DNA of 13,509 nucleotides from NCBI GenBank assembly GCA_031259875.1, contig JAIRKW010000068.1, positions 1-13,509 of the forward strand, in the 5' to 3' direction. The notes beneath the pieces were generated by a model. It was not told where the DNA came from and did not search any database. It saw only the letters and a list, made by a program, of their open reading frames with translations. Made by a program: the position numbers and the translations under genes. Positions 7,353 to 13,238 of this stretch are shown piece after piece (position 1 is the stretch's first letter; each line of letters begins with the position of its first letter). Source of the DNA: Campylobacteraceae bacterium (GTDB lineage: Bacteria > Campylobacterota > Campylobacteria > Campylobacterales > Campylobacteraceae).

Positions 7353-8065
7353 ATAGATAACTCCATTATAAAATTATGAATTTTATCAAATATTCCCTTA
7401 TCTTTACTTACGAGCAGCAGATTTGGAGCCCTAAGCTGGTATAAATCCTCACTCATATACCATCCCGCCGCTATATCAAACTCTCTCACATTACCTTGAA
7501 AAAGAACAAAATCCACTTCGTGAGAAAGTGCAAGTGACAGTGCTAATGCACCCATAGTTCTGTATTTGAACGAAGCTTGAAGCAGTTTGTCGCTAAGCGC
7601 TCTGGATTTGTATGCTTTTTCAAAAATACCGATACCTTTAAGCGGTTTAGATATGATATTTTCTGCTCTGTCTTGAAGAAAAAAACGCCGTTCAAAACGA
7701 CTCTCATCTTTTATATGTATATATCCTGCGGCAAAGTTAGCAATGACTGCGCCGATAATTTTACCGTTTCTTTTCAATGCCGCAGAAGAGCCGAAATAGG
7801 GGATATTTGAAGCAAAATTTTTACTTCCGTCTATCGGGTCGATGATGACAATATCTTCACCGTCTCCTACAAATCCGCTCTCTTCACTGTAAATCTGCCC
7901 AAATTTACTCAAATGTTTGATAAAAATCGCCTCTGCTGCCAAATCGGCTTTCAAACTAATATCTCCGCCAAATCCCATTTTGCACTGATCTTGCAAATCG
8001 CCTCTGCTGTTTAAAAGTTGATATATTTCACGGTTTGCCGCAATGCACGACGTTATAAAATCCAT
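7349..8065 (-). CDS. Inositol monophosphatase-family phosphatase
   Basis: This 238-aa protein belongs to the Mg2+-dependent, Li+-sensitive phosphatase superfamily (IMPase, CysQ, FBPase). Metal-site motifs are present in order: D41-L-A-A-E45, E61-E62 in Y-S-E-E-S-G-F, D76-P-I-D79-G-S81, and F-D197-I-A-A-G near the C-terminus in place of W-D-x-A-A-G. The substrate could be inositol phosphate, 3'-phosphoadenosine phosphate or a sugar bisphosphate; the sequence does not decide. It is the first gene of the seven-gene operon. The ATG has an AGGAG site 5 nt upstream. In the same operon position C. jejuni carries a similar protein (Cj0128c, from memory). Confidence 0.9.
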   Translation of the reverse strand: MDFITSCIAANREIYQLLNSRGDLQDQCKMGFGGDISLKADLAAEAIFIKHLSKFGQIYSEESGFVGDGEDIVIIDPIDGSKNFASNIPYFGSSAALKRNGKIIGAVIANFAAGYIHIKDESRFERRFFLQDRAENIISKPLKGIGIFEKAYKSRALSDKLLQASFKYRTMGALALSLALSHEVDFVLFQGNVREFDIAAGWYMSEDLYQLRAPNLLLVSKDKGIFDKIHNFIMELSI

Positions 8066-8085
8066 GCAAACTCCTGTTTTCTATC

Positions 8086-8111
8086 TATTTTAGCCGATAT
8101 TTGCTAAAATA
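8086..8111. promoter_or_regulatory. Symmetric divergent promoter between the operon and recO
   Basis: TATTTTAGC (8086-8094) and GCTAAAATA (8103-8111) form a perfect 9-bp inverted repeat around 8 bp. Each arm contains TAAAAT, a five-of-six -10 match, facing outward: 8105-8110 toward recO and, on the minus strand, 8092-8087 toward the phosphatase-accD operon. The -35 expected for one direction overlaps the -10 of the other. Both leaders would be short. An operator for a dimeric regulator is the alternative. Confidence 0.5.
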
Positions 8112-8135
8112 AGTGTATATATTTAAAGGATGAAA

Positions 8136-8756
8136 GTGCAGGGCTTTATCGTACACATCAATAGAGTCAAAGATGAGGATTTAATTGTTACTATACTATC
8201 TGAAGATAGACTCAGAACTGTTTACAGATTTTACGGCGCACGGCATTCTGTGATAAATACAGGTTATTTGATAGATTTTGAAACTCAATTTTCAGCCCGC
8301 TCCAGCCTTGCACAGTTAAGGAATGTCATACATTTGGCGCATGTGTGGAGTCTTGACAGAGACCGTTTTTATTTTTGGCAAAACTTTGTTAAACTTTTTT
8401 ACGAGCATTTAAAAGATGTGGAGAGTATAGATAATTTTTACTTTAATGTGCTCAAAACATCTGCTGATAAGTGGCATAAACAAAACCCGAAGAGAGTAGC
8501 TGTAGAAGCATATCTGGAGCTTTTGCATGTTGAGGGCAGGCTTCACTCCTTAAAGCAGTGTTTTTTATGTGAGGATGAGATTGAAGATGAGAGTATAGCG
8601 CTTGCTCGCGCATATTTACCCGCGCACACAAAGTGTATACATAATACGGGTTTGCATATAGACAAGCTAAAACAGCTTTTTGATACAAAAAAGACACTCT
8701 TTTTAGATGACAATGAAACAGAGTATCTTTACAGAGTAATGAATGAGGGATTTTAA
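8136..8756 (+). CDS. recO: DNA repair and recombination protein RecO (epsilon type)
   Basis: RecO works with RecR in the RecFOR pathway, loading RecA on SSB-coated single-stranded DNA. The N-terminus is an OB-fold containing the clade-typical Y-R-F-Y-G-A-R-H-S stretch near residues 30-38, followed by a helical domain with a zinc-like C142-F-L-C145 and C167. The frame is open to an ATG at 8130, but the AAAGGA site touches that ATG with no spacing. It is 5 nt from GTG 8136, which gives the start M-Q-G-F-I-V-H that I recall from epsilon RecO proteins. I therefore choose GTG (206 aa). It is divergent from the operon and alone on its strand until the WG-repeat gene, which has a separate promoter. 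Confidence 0.9.
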   Translation: MQGFIVHINRVKDEDLIVTILSEDRLRTVYRFYGARHSVINTGYLIDFETQFSARSSLAQLRNVIHLAHVWSLDRDRFYFWQNFVKLFYEHLKDVESIDNFYFNVLKTSADKWHKQNPKRVAVEAYLELLHVEGRLHSLKQCFLCEDEIEDESIALARAYLPAHTKCIHNTGLHIDKLKQLFDTKKTLFLDDNETEYLYRVMNEGF

Positions 8757-8828
8757 TTTATAAAAAGTTATCAATGGAAGTAAAAAATTTGTTAGCATAA
8801 AAATCAAATATTTTATATATAAAGCTTG

Positions 8829-8862
8829 AAAACTATAGTTTTAAAGAGTTGTTTGATATAAT
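8829..8862 (+). promoter_or_regulatory. Promoter of the WG-repeat gene with palindrome at -35
   Basis: TGATATAAT (8854-8862) is a perfect extended -10, 28 nt before the start codon. AAAACTATAGTTTT (8829-8842) is a perfect 14-bp palindrome that covers the place where a -35 box would lie (about 8834-8839). A dimeric regulator could bind there to replace or block -35 contacts. The promoter call is good; regulation is inferred. Confidence 0.6.
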
Positions 8863-8889
8863 GTCAGACAAAAATTCACAGGAAAATGA

Positions 8890-9984
8890 ATGAAGCAACT
8901 GCTTTTAGTAATATTATTATCCGTTTCATCCACTATTATATGCACGGCTAAAGAGAATATGTTTGCCAATGAGATGAGTAGTTTTTGCTTGATAGAATGC
9001 GGTTTTTTAAACTCTAAGGGCGAGATAGTAATTGAGCCGATGTTCGATTATGTAAAACAATTTTCATCCATAGGTTTGGCTCTTGTCGGCAGTGGCTATA
9101 AGGATGTTTTTATCAATTTTAAAGGTGAGAGAATCGTAGACACGAAATTTGACAGTGCCGGAGATTTTTCTGCTAACTTTTTGGCAGCTGTGAAATTAAA
9201 TAACTATTGGGGATATATAAATGATGATGGTTTGATTGCGATAGAACCTCAATTTACGGAAGCGAAAAAATTTGCAGAAAACGGTTTGGCGCCCGTGAAG
9301 CTGGGAAATGAGTGGGGCTTTATTAATACAAAAGGTGTTGTGGTTATAAAAGCACAGTTTGAAGATGCTTACTCATTTGGAAAGAGCGCATTGGCGAGAG
9401 TTAAAAAGAGCGGCAAATGGGGTTTTATTAATGAAAAGGGTATATGGATAACTAAAAGCGAGTTTGACTTTGCGTATGACTTTACCGATAATTTTTTAGC
9501 GACAGTCAAAAAGAATGGCAAATATGGGTTTGTTGACACAAAAGGCAATGTGGCGATAGAGCCTCAGTTTGATTTTGCTGCAAATTTTGCACGCGGTTTG
9601 GCGGTTGTACAAAAGAACGGTAAATTTGGCTATATCAACGAAAAAGGCGAAATGGTAATAAGAGCCGAATTTGACAGCGCGGTAAATTTCAATATAAATG
9701 ATGTTGCGGCGGTAAAGAGCGGCAAGAATTGGAATCTTATCGATAAAAGAGGCAAAGTGATAGCCAAGCTAAAACGCAACGGCTTTGCAGAGCCGCTTTC
9801 TAACGGACTCTTTTTAATAGAGGATGGTTTTTACAGTCATCATTGGTATGATTCAAAAGGTAAACTGTTGCTTTATACCGATTTAGTATGTTCCGTAATG
9901 ACACTGAAAAAAGCTGACGGTGCGATAATTTGGCCTAAAACTACAGAAAAAGAACTTTGTAAATCTTTAGCAAAATCACGCTGA
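8890..9984 (+). CDS. Exported WG-repeat (KWG) protein
   Basis: The 364-aa protein begins with a signal peptide (M-K-Q, a hydrophobic run to about residue 17, likely cleavage after C-T-A at 20). It is then filled by about eight tandem repeats of 34-36 residues between roughly 36 and 315. Each repeat follows the plan (W/Y)-G-(F/Y)-I-N-x-K-G-x-x-x-I-x-x-x-F-D-x-A-x-x-F-x-x-x-L-A-x-V. This is the WG repeat, thought to form a beta-propeller-like or solenoid surface for binding; no enzyme is known for it. Repeats 3-7 are the most regular, while the first two and the last are degenerate. C28 and C34 near the N-terminus and C333 and C356 near the end could make disulfides in the periplasm. The ATG at 8890 has an AGGAA site 5 nt upstream; an overlapping ATG at 8886 is out of frame. 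Confidence 0.9.
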   Translation: MKQLLLVILLSVSSTIICTAKENMFANEMSSFCLIECGFLNSKGEIVIEPMFDYVKQFSSIGLALVGSGYKDVFINFKGERIVDTKFDSAGDFSANFLAAVKLNNYWGYINDDGLIAIEPQFTEAKKFAENGLAPVKLGNEWGFINTKGVVVIKAQFEDAYSFGKSALARVKKSGKWGFINEKGIWITKSEFDFAYDFTDNFLATVKKNGKYGFVDTKGNVAIEPQFDFAANFARGLAVVQKNGKFGYINEKGEMVIRAEFDSAVNFNINDVAAVKSGKNWNLIDKRGKVIAKLKRNGFAEPLSNGLFLIEDGFYSHHWYDSKGKLLLYTDLVCSVMTLKKADGAIIWPKTTEKELCKSLAKSR

Positions 9985-10341
9985 GATTTGCGACAAAGAA
10001 CACTTAAAAAGATTCTTCGTTATATTTGTAAAATGTACTTGCTGATATCAAATTAAGGCTTCAAACTGAGCGAAAATTGCATCGTTTATGCAAGTACGTG
10101 TCTGCATTGAGCAGATTTATAGTTTTATTGCATGCGCATTGTTATGCAGGATGCAAAATGAAATATTTTCTCTTTTTTAAAACAGTTGCAAAAACCTTAC
10201 TTGAGACCGTTAATTTTAATAGTAAGGGCGGACTGTATTTTGTTTTTTTATGTTTTTCCCTCATAAAGCGGAACTTACTCTGCTTTGAGGGGACTTATAA
10301 TATTGAATGATTTAAAAAATCAAAAACTAAAATAGAGTGGA
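9985..10341. other. Gene-poor interval rich in inverted repeats; possible structured RNA or protein-binding region
   Basis: I find no convincing protein gene here. Inverted repeats: 10035-10042 with 10090-10097 (GTACTTGC/GCAAGTAC, extendable to 10 bp with one G-U pair); 10077-10082 with 10088-10093 (TTGCAT/ATGCAA), which uses some of the same bases and so excludes the first; 10128-10133 with 10151-10156 (TTGCAT/ATGCAA); 10195-10201 with 10221-10227 (CCTTACT/AGTAAGG); and 10258-10269 with 10282-10291, a strong stem with a 2-nt bulge and 10-12 nt loop. TGCAT or ATGCA occurs six times between 10078 and 10155. The transcribed strand is not clear and no U-run follows. Confidence 0.35.
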
Positions 10342-10503
10342 TTAGCTTTGGCAAAGCATTATTTTAATAGATTTTTCGTCAAGATATTTTACTTCTTTTA
10401 ATCTGCGCATGTTAAGAGGGCTTAAAATGTGAAGCTTCGCGTTTAATACGATTTTTAGCAGCCATCTTACAGTTTTCATTTTCGGCATATTAACTTCTTG
10501 CAT
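10342..10503 (-). CDS. Possible small cationic protein of up to 53 aa
   Basis: The frame encodes 53 codons from ATG 10503, with alternative ATGs at 10488 and 10479. Codon choice (AAA, TTA, ATA, GAA, CTT) resembles that of the neighbouring genes. The product would be basic: a hydrophobic patch with R-W-L-L-K-I-V-L-N (13-21), then H-I-L-S-P-L-N-M-R-R-L-K-E-V-K-Y. TATAAT (minus strand, 10510-10505) lies just before ATG 10503, so if it is the promoter, 10488, with AAGAAG 5 nt upstream, is the better start and gives 48 aa. I recognise no family. It lies about 70 nt after the hairpin of the His-rich protein gene, on the same strand. It could be a real small protein or a gene remnant. Confidence 0.4.
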   Translation of the reverse strand: MQEVNMPKMKTVRWLLKIVLNAKLHILSPLNMRRLKEVKYLDEKSIKIMLCQS

Positions 10504-10572
10504 GATTATAAGTATTTTTCAAAGGCAGAGAGTTTTATCAAAGTTATATTTTCAAGAGAGACAGGTTTTGTG

Positions 10573-10610
10573 AAATATTTCGGCGCAAGTGGGGGTACGC
10601 CGAAATATTT
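10573..10610 (-). terminator. Perfect 13-bp hairpin after the His-rich protein gene
   Basis: AAATATTTCGGCG (10573-10585) and CGCCGAAATATTT (10598-10610) pair perfectly around a 12-nt loop that carries five consecutive G on the plus strand. The stem starts two bases after the TAG stop (10613-10615). The minus transcript ends the stem with AUAUUU but lacks a true U-run afterwards. It is a terminator, a 3'-end protecting stem or a two-sided element. Confidence 0.6.
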
Positions 10611-10612
10611 AT

Positions 10613-10960
10613 CTATTGATTAATAATGATTACCTTGCGGTCAGCTTGTTGGTTGTTGATGTAATGGTGACTTTTGACTCTCCTGTGCGGCGGAATATTA
10701 TCGTCATTTTGCACGTTCTCTATATAGATAATTGTCGGTGCGTTTGTATGGGTATATACAGTGTTTGGCGCGTAGCGATGATGTCCACCGTAATGTTTTA
10801 CGGGTTCATGGTATCTGTGATTGCTTATCAGATACGGCAGCGTTAAAGCGGTGGCTGCTCCCAATAAAAAACCCTGCTCTTTTTTACCCCATGCGTTAGC
10901 AGGAATAGAACAAGCTATAATTAAAAGAGAAGCCACAATCATTGTTTTACAAAGCTTCAT
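10613..10960 (-). CDS. Small exported His-rich protein, function unknown
   Basis: I do not recognise a family. From ATG 10960, which has a GGAGG site 5 nt upstream, the protein is 115 aa; an in-frame ATG at 10984 lacks a site. It has a signal peptide with predicted cleavage after A-N-A at 21-23, then a hydrophobic G-F-L-L-G-A-A-T-A-L-T-L-P-Y-L-I stretch (about 30-45) that could span or associate with a membrane. The polar tail contains nine histidines, including H-Y-G-G-H-H and S-H-H-Y, as well as several Asn and Arg. The histidines could bind metal. It lies 97 nt downstream of ccoG on the same strand, which makes a copper-related role conceivable, but this is inference. A perfect hairpin follows its stop. 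Confidence 0.72.
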   Translation of the reverse strand: MKLCKTMIVASLLIIACSIPANAWGKKEQGFLLGAATALTLPYLISNHRYHEPVKHYGGHHRYAPNTVYTHTNAPTIIYIENVQNDDNIPPHRRVKSHHYINNQQADRKVIIINQ

Positions 10961-11026
10961 AATTTCCTCCCGTTGGGAATTCATAACAGTAATATTAGTC
11001 CCTCAATGTGAACTGATTGTAAATTC

Positions 11027-11052
11027 GCAGCGCAATAAGATAGATGCGCTGC
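11027..11052 (-). terminator. GC-rich hairpin after ccoG
   Basis: GCAGCGCA (11027-11034) and TGCGCTGC (11045-11052) form a perfect 8-bp stem with a 10-nt loop, 5 nt after the ccoG stop. The following minus-strand sequence (GAATTTAC) is only weakly U-rich, so termination may be partial, allowing read-through into the His-rich protein gene. Confidence 0.5.
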
Positions 11053-11057
11053 CAAAA

Positions 11058-12389
11058 CTATTTGATACTCTCTTTATTTGGATAGATGAAAGCAGCCTCT
11101 TTTTCTATAAATATCTTCTCTTTGTTGTCAACTGCAAAAGCTCTTATTATTACAGGAAGCGGTTTGCCGTTTTGGACTTTTAAAGATGAGTTGATATCGG
11201 TGGCAAGTATCACTACTTTGATTTTTACTTCGCCTGCTTTAAGTTTAAATGGTTCTGCCGGCGTTTTTATCGTGATATCCGGATTTAACACTTCAAAATA
11301 GAATATGTGCTCTTTGGAGTCTATATTTTCAAATTTGAATTTATATGTATTCTCAACGCTTTGTCTGTCTTTTGATATATGAAACAGTTCCGTATTGCGG
11401 TTAATGTTTAAAATCATACTCTTTTTTGTTGTAGTCATAGATAAAAGCACGACCAATGTTATTGCAATTACAATCGGATAAGCGATAGTTCTAAAGCGAA
11501 TAAATTTAACTTTTCCTCTGCTTTGTGTTGCATTGGGACTTGTCCAATTCACAAGAGAAGGAAGCCCCAATCGCGCCATAATTTTTTCACATGCGTCAGA
11601 ACACTCAAGACAGTTTATACACTCCAATTGCATCCCTGCTCTTATATCTATATGCGTAGGACAGACCTTAACACATGCATCACATCTTGTACATTCACCG
11701 TCTCTTTTGCCTTCTATCTTTTGTTTATGTGCGTCGTATATTTCGCCTCCTCTTATCGGGTCGTAAATTGTTTGTACGGTATCATTATCGAGCATTGTTG
11801 ATTGGATTCTCACATATGGACAGACATAAGTACAGAACTTCTCTTTTAAAAAGACAGCTGCTGCTATTATAAGTGTCGTAAATATAAACCATATAACAAA
11901 TAAGAGATTGTGCTGGGAGGGGTCTTTTATATATACAAAAAAATCTTCCGGCGGGACAAAGTACCACAATAAATCGGCTGCCGCTGCCACTGCAAACAAC
12001 GCAAATATCAAAAATGCAAATATTTTTTGTATATATTTGCCTTGAGAAATTGGCTTTTGTCTATTGTCTATACTTTTATAAAGTCCAAATATTTTTGTTT
12101 GAAGTAAATCGCGGTATATGATTCTGAATATCGTCTGCGGACATGCCCAGCCGCACCAGACGCGTCCGCCAAGCGTTGTGACAAAAAATATCCCCAAAAA
12201 CAGGATAATGAGTAAGAATAACATAGGCCAAAGTTCCGACATATTAAATGTTGTAAAAAACAGTTGCAACTGTTTTTTGTCAAAGCTAAGCAAGAAAAAG
12301 TGTTTGTCATTGATAGTTATCCATGGCAATATTAAACTTGCTAAAGTTATGATACTAAAACCTATATAGCGCATTTTCCTGTATGTCAT
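11058..12389 (-). CDS. ccoG: Cytochrome c oxidase accessory protein CcoG (RdxA/FixG)
   Basis: CcoG is an inner-membrane iron-sulfur protein that reduces Cu(II) to Cu(I) for CuB assembly in cbb3-type oxidase. The 443-aa protein has about five membrane segments (near 7-25, 54-73, 121-145, 161-181 and 300-319). It also has the paired C79-G-W-A-C83-P and C186-T-Y-V-C190-P motifs, and two [4Fe-4S] motifs: C233-x2-C236-x2-C239-x3-C243-P and C257-x2-C260-x2-C263-x3-C267. The C-terminal 110 residues fit the Ig-like FixG domain. The frame extends to a GTG at 12425, but ATG 12389 has an AAAGG site 7 nt upstream and forms an ATGA overlap with the recombinase-like gene, so I choose it. Structural genes ccoNOPQ are not in the window. 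Confidence 0.94.
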   Translation of the reverse strand: MTYRKMRYIGFSIITLASLILPWITINDKHFFLLSFDKKQLQLFFTTFNMSELWPMLFLLIILFLGIFFVTTLGGRVWCGWACPQTIFRIIYRDLLQTKIFGLYKSIDNRQKPISQGKYIQKIFAFLIFALFAVAAAADLLWYFVPPEDFFVYIKDPSQHNLLFVIWFIFTTLIIAAAVFLKEKFCTYVCPYVRIQSTMLDNDTVQTIYDPIRGGEIYDAHKQKIEGKRDGECTRCDACVKVCPTHIDIRAGMQLECINCLECSDACEKIMARLGLPSLVNWTSPNATQSRGKVKFIRFRTIAYPIVIAITLVVLLSMTTTKKSMILNINRNTELFHISKDRQSVENTYKFKFENIDSKEHIFYFEVLNPDITIKTPAEPFKLKAGEVKIKVVILATDINSSLKVQNGKPLPVIIRAFAVDNKEKIFIEKEAAFIYPNKESIK

Positions 12390-13078
12390 AAGGGATCCTT
12401 TAAATTTGGTGCTATTAAAGCGCACTCTTTAGGTGAATTTTCACCGTTTTGGTGTGCTGTTAATTTGCTGATTTTTTTATTGTCATGTTTTGGCAGTGTT
12501 TTTTTGATTGCCGCTAACTCTTTTAGCTCTCTTGAGTTTATATAATCTTTCAAGGAACTGCGGCTAAATCCAAGTTCTGCGGCGATATGATTTACCGATA
12601 TGCCGGCCTCCAACATATTTACTATCAGTGTTCTGTTGTCGTCAAATTTTGATCTTGACATTCTGCCTTTAGGGCGTCCTGCATGAGTTTTTTTTGAAGG
12701 ATTCAAATTTAGTTCGCGCTGCTTTGCCAAAAGCTCCAGCACTTGAAAAAGCGGCGTCTGCATTGATACGATAAAATGTTTATTGCAAATATGAAGCGTT
12801 ATATTGCGACGGAGCAGACACTCAAATATCTTGACCAATTCGTCTATTTTATTTGTAAATGACCATAAATCATACACAAGAACAGTGTCATTTGGTTTCA
12901 AAGAGCGTAAAAATCCTCTAAACCATTTGCGTTCTTCCAACACTTTTTCATCTGGAGAGTTGTCTATCTCTGTAGCTTGTATACTAAAACCGTTGACAAG
13001 GGCATATCTTAAAATCTGCTTTTGCTGTGTTGATATATTTTCTTCGCAATTTTTATTTTTCAACAGCATGACAGCCAC
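12386..13078 (-). CDS. Serine-recombinase-derived DNA-binding protein lacking catalytic residues
   Basis: The 230-aa protein keeps the layout of epsilon resolvase/invertase proteins: an N-terminal resolvase-like domain (1-about 125), then G-R-P-K-G-R (134-139) and a helix-turn-helix (about 150-180, ending A-A-E-L-G-F-S-R-S-S-L-K-D-Y-I). A Lys-rich tail of about 45 residues is extra. The catalytic Y-x-R-V-S segment is M-L-L-K-N-K-N here, so the nucleophilic serine aligns with K9 and its arginine with K7. The D-R-L-G-R-S motif is D-L-W-S-F-T-N-K, losing both arginines. Recombination activity is therefore unlikely; a DNA-binding regulator is more plausible. GTG 13078 has an AAGGA site 6 nt upstream and is preferred over ATG 13069. 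Its stop overlaps the ccoG start (ATGA). Confidence 0.8.
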   Translation of the reverse strand: MAVMLLKNKNCEENISTQQKQILRYALVNGFSIQATEIDNSPDEKVLEERKWFRGFLRSLKPNDTVLVYDLWSFTNKIDELVKIFECLLRRNITLHICNKHFIVSMQTPLFQVLELLAKQRELNLNPSKKTHAGRPKGRMSRSKFDDNRTLIVNMLEAGISVNHIAAELGFSRSSLKDYINSRELKELAAIKKTLPKHDNKKISKLTAHQNGENSPKECALIAPNLKDPL

Positions 13079-13118
13079 AAATTATCCTTGCAGTTCTTAA
13101 AGTTAACAAAATCAATAT

Positions 13119-13147
13119 AGTATAACTATTCTGACGTAAAAAGTCAA
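13119..13147 (-). promoter_or_regulatory. Sigma-70 promoter of the recombinase-like gene and ccoG
   Basis: On the minus strand TTGACT (13147-13142) and TATACT (13124-13119) are separated by exactly 17 bp, the best -35/-10 pair in the window. TGAC (13132-13135) and GTCA (13143-13146) form a short inverted repeat reaching into the -35 box, which could be an operator. The -10 lies about 40 nt before the GTG start. Confidence 0.65.
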
Positions 13148-13172
13148 TATAAGAACATATATATTCGTCAAG

Positions 13173-13203
13173 ATTTGCATTTTGCAAATGTTTTTGATAC
13201 AAT
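13173..13203 (+). promoter_or_regulatory. Promoter of rpsU
   Basis: TGATACAAT (13195-13203) is an extended -10 about 35 nt before the rpsU start. Just upstream, ATTTGCA (13173-13179) and TGCAAAT (13183-13189) form an inverted repeat with a 3-nt centre that covers the -35 position. Confidence 0.55.
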
Positions 13204-13238
13204 TAGCGTTCAAATTTCAACGAAAGGTGGTGATAAGG

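Noticed and set aside
10077..10310. A plus-strand open frame of 77 codons, with an inner ATG at 10158 that has a fair ribosome-binding site.
   Set aside because: The product is Phe/Cys-rich with no domain, the codon use is unlike that of the neighbours, and the frame overlaps the inverted repeats. I could not support it as a gene.
10589..10846. Plus-strand open frame opposite the His-rich protein gene.
   Set aside because: It lies antisense to a frame with a signal peptide and a strong ribosome-binding site, and begins inside the hairpin. The minus-strand gene explains the sequence.
12255..12278. A perfect 24-bp palindrome inside ccoG (A6, CAGTTGCAACTG, T6).
   Set aside because: It encodes K-Q-L-Q-L-F-F in a loop of CcoG and is made largely of A and T runs. 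It is exact, but coding constraint and low complexity explain it well enough; only conservation at silent sites would make it interesting.
12386..13078. A mobile element or invertible DNA switch next to the recombinase-like gene.
   Set aside because: I found no flanking inverted repeats, crossover sites or target duplications, and the catalytic residues are missing.
13173..13189. Inverted repeat ATTTGCA/TGCAAAT at the rpsU -35 as a specific operator.
   Set aside because: It is recorded with the promoter, but a 7-bp AT-rich repeat before a constitutive ribosomal gene could be chance, so I do not list it as a separate finding.
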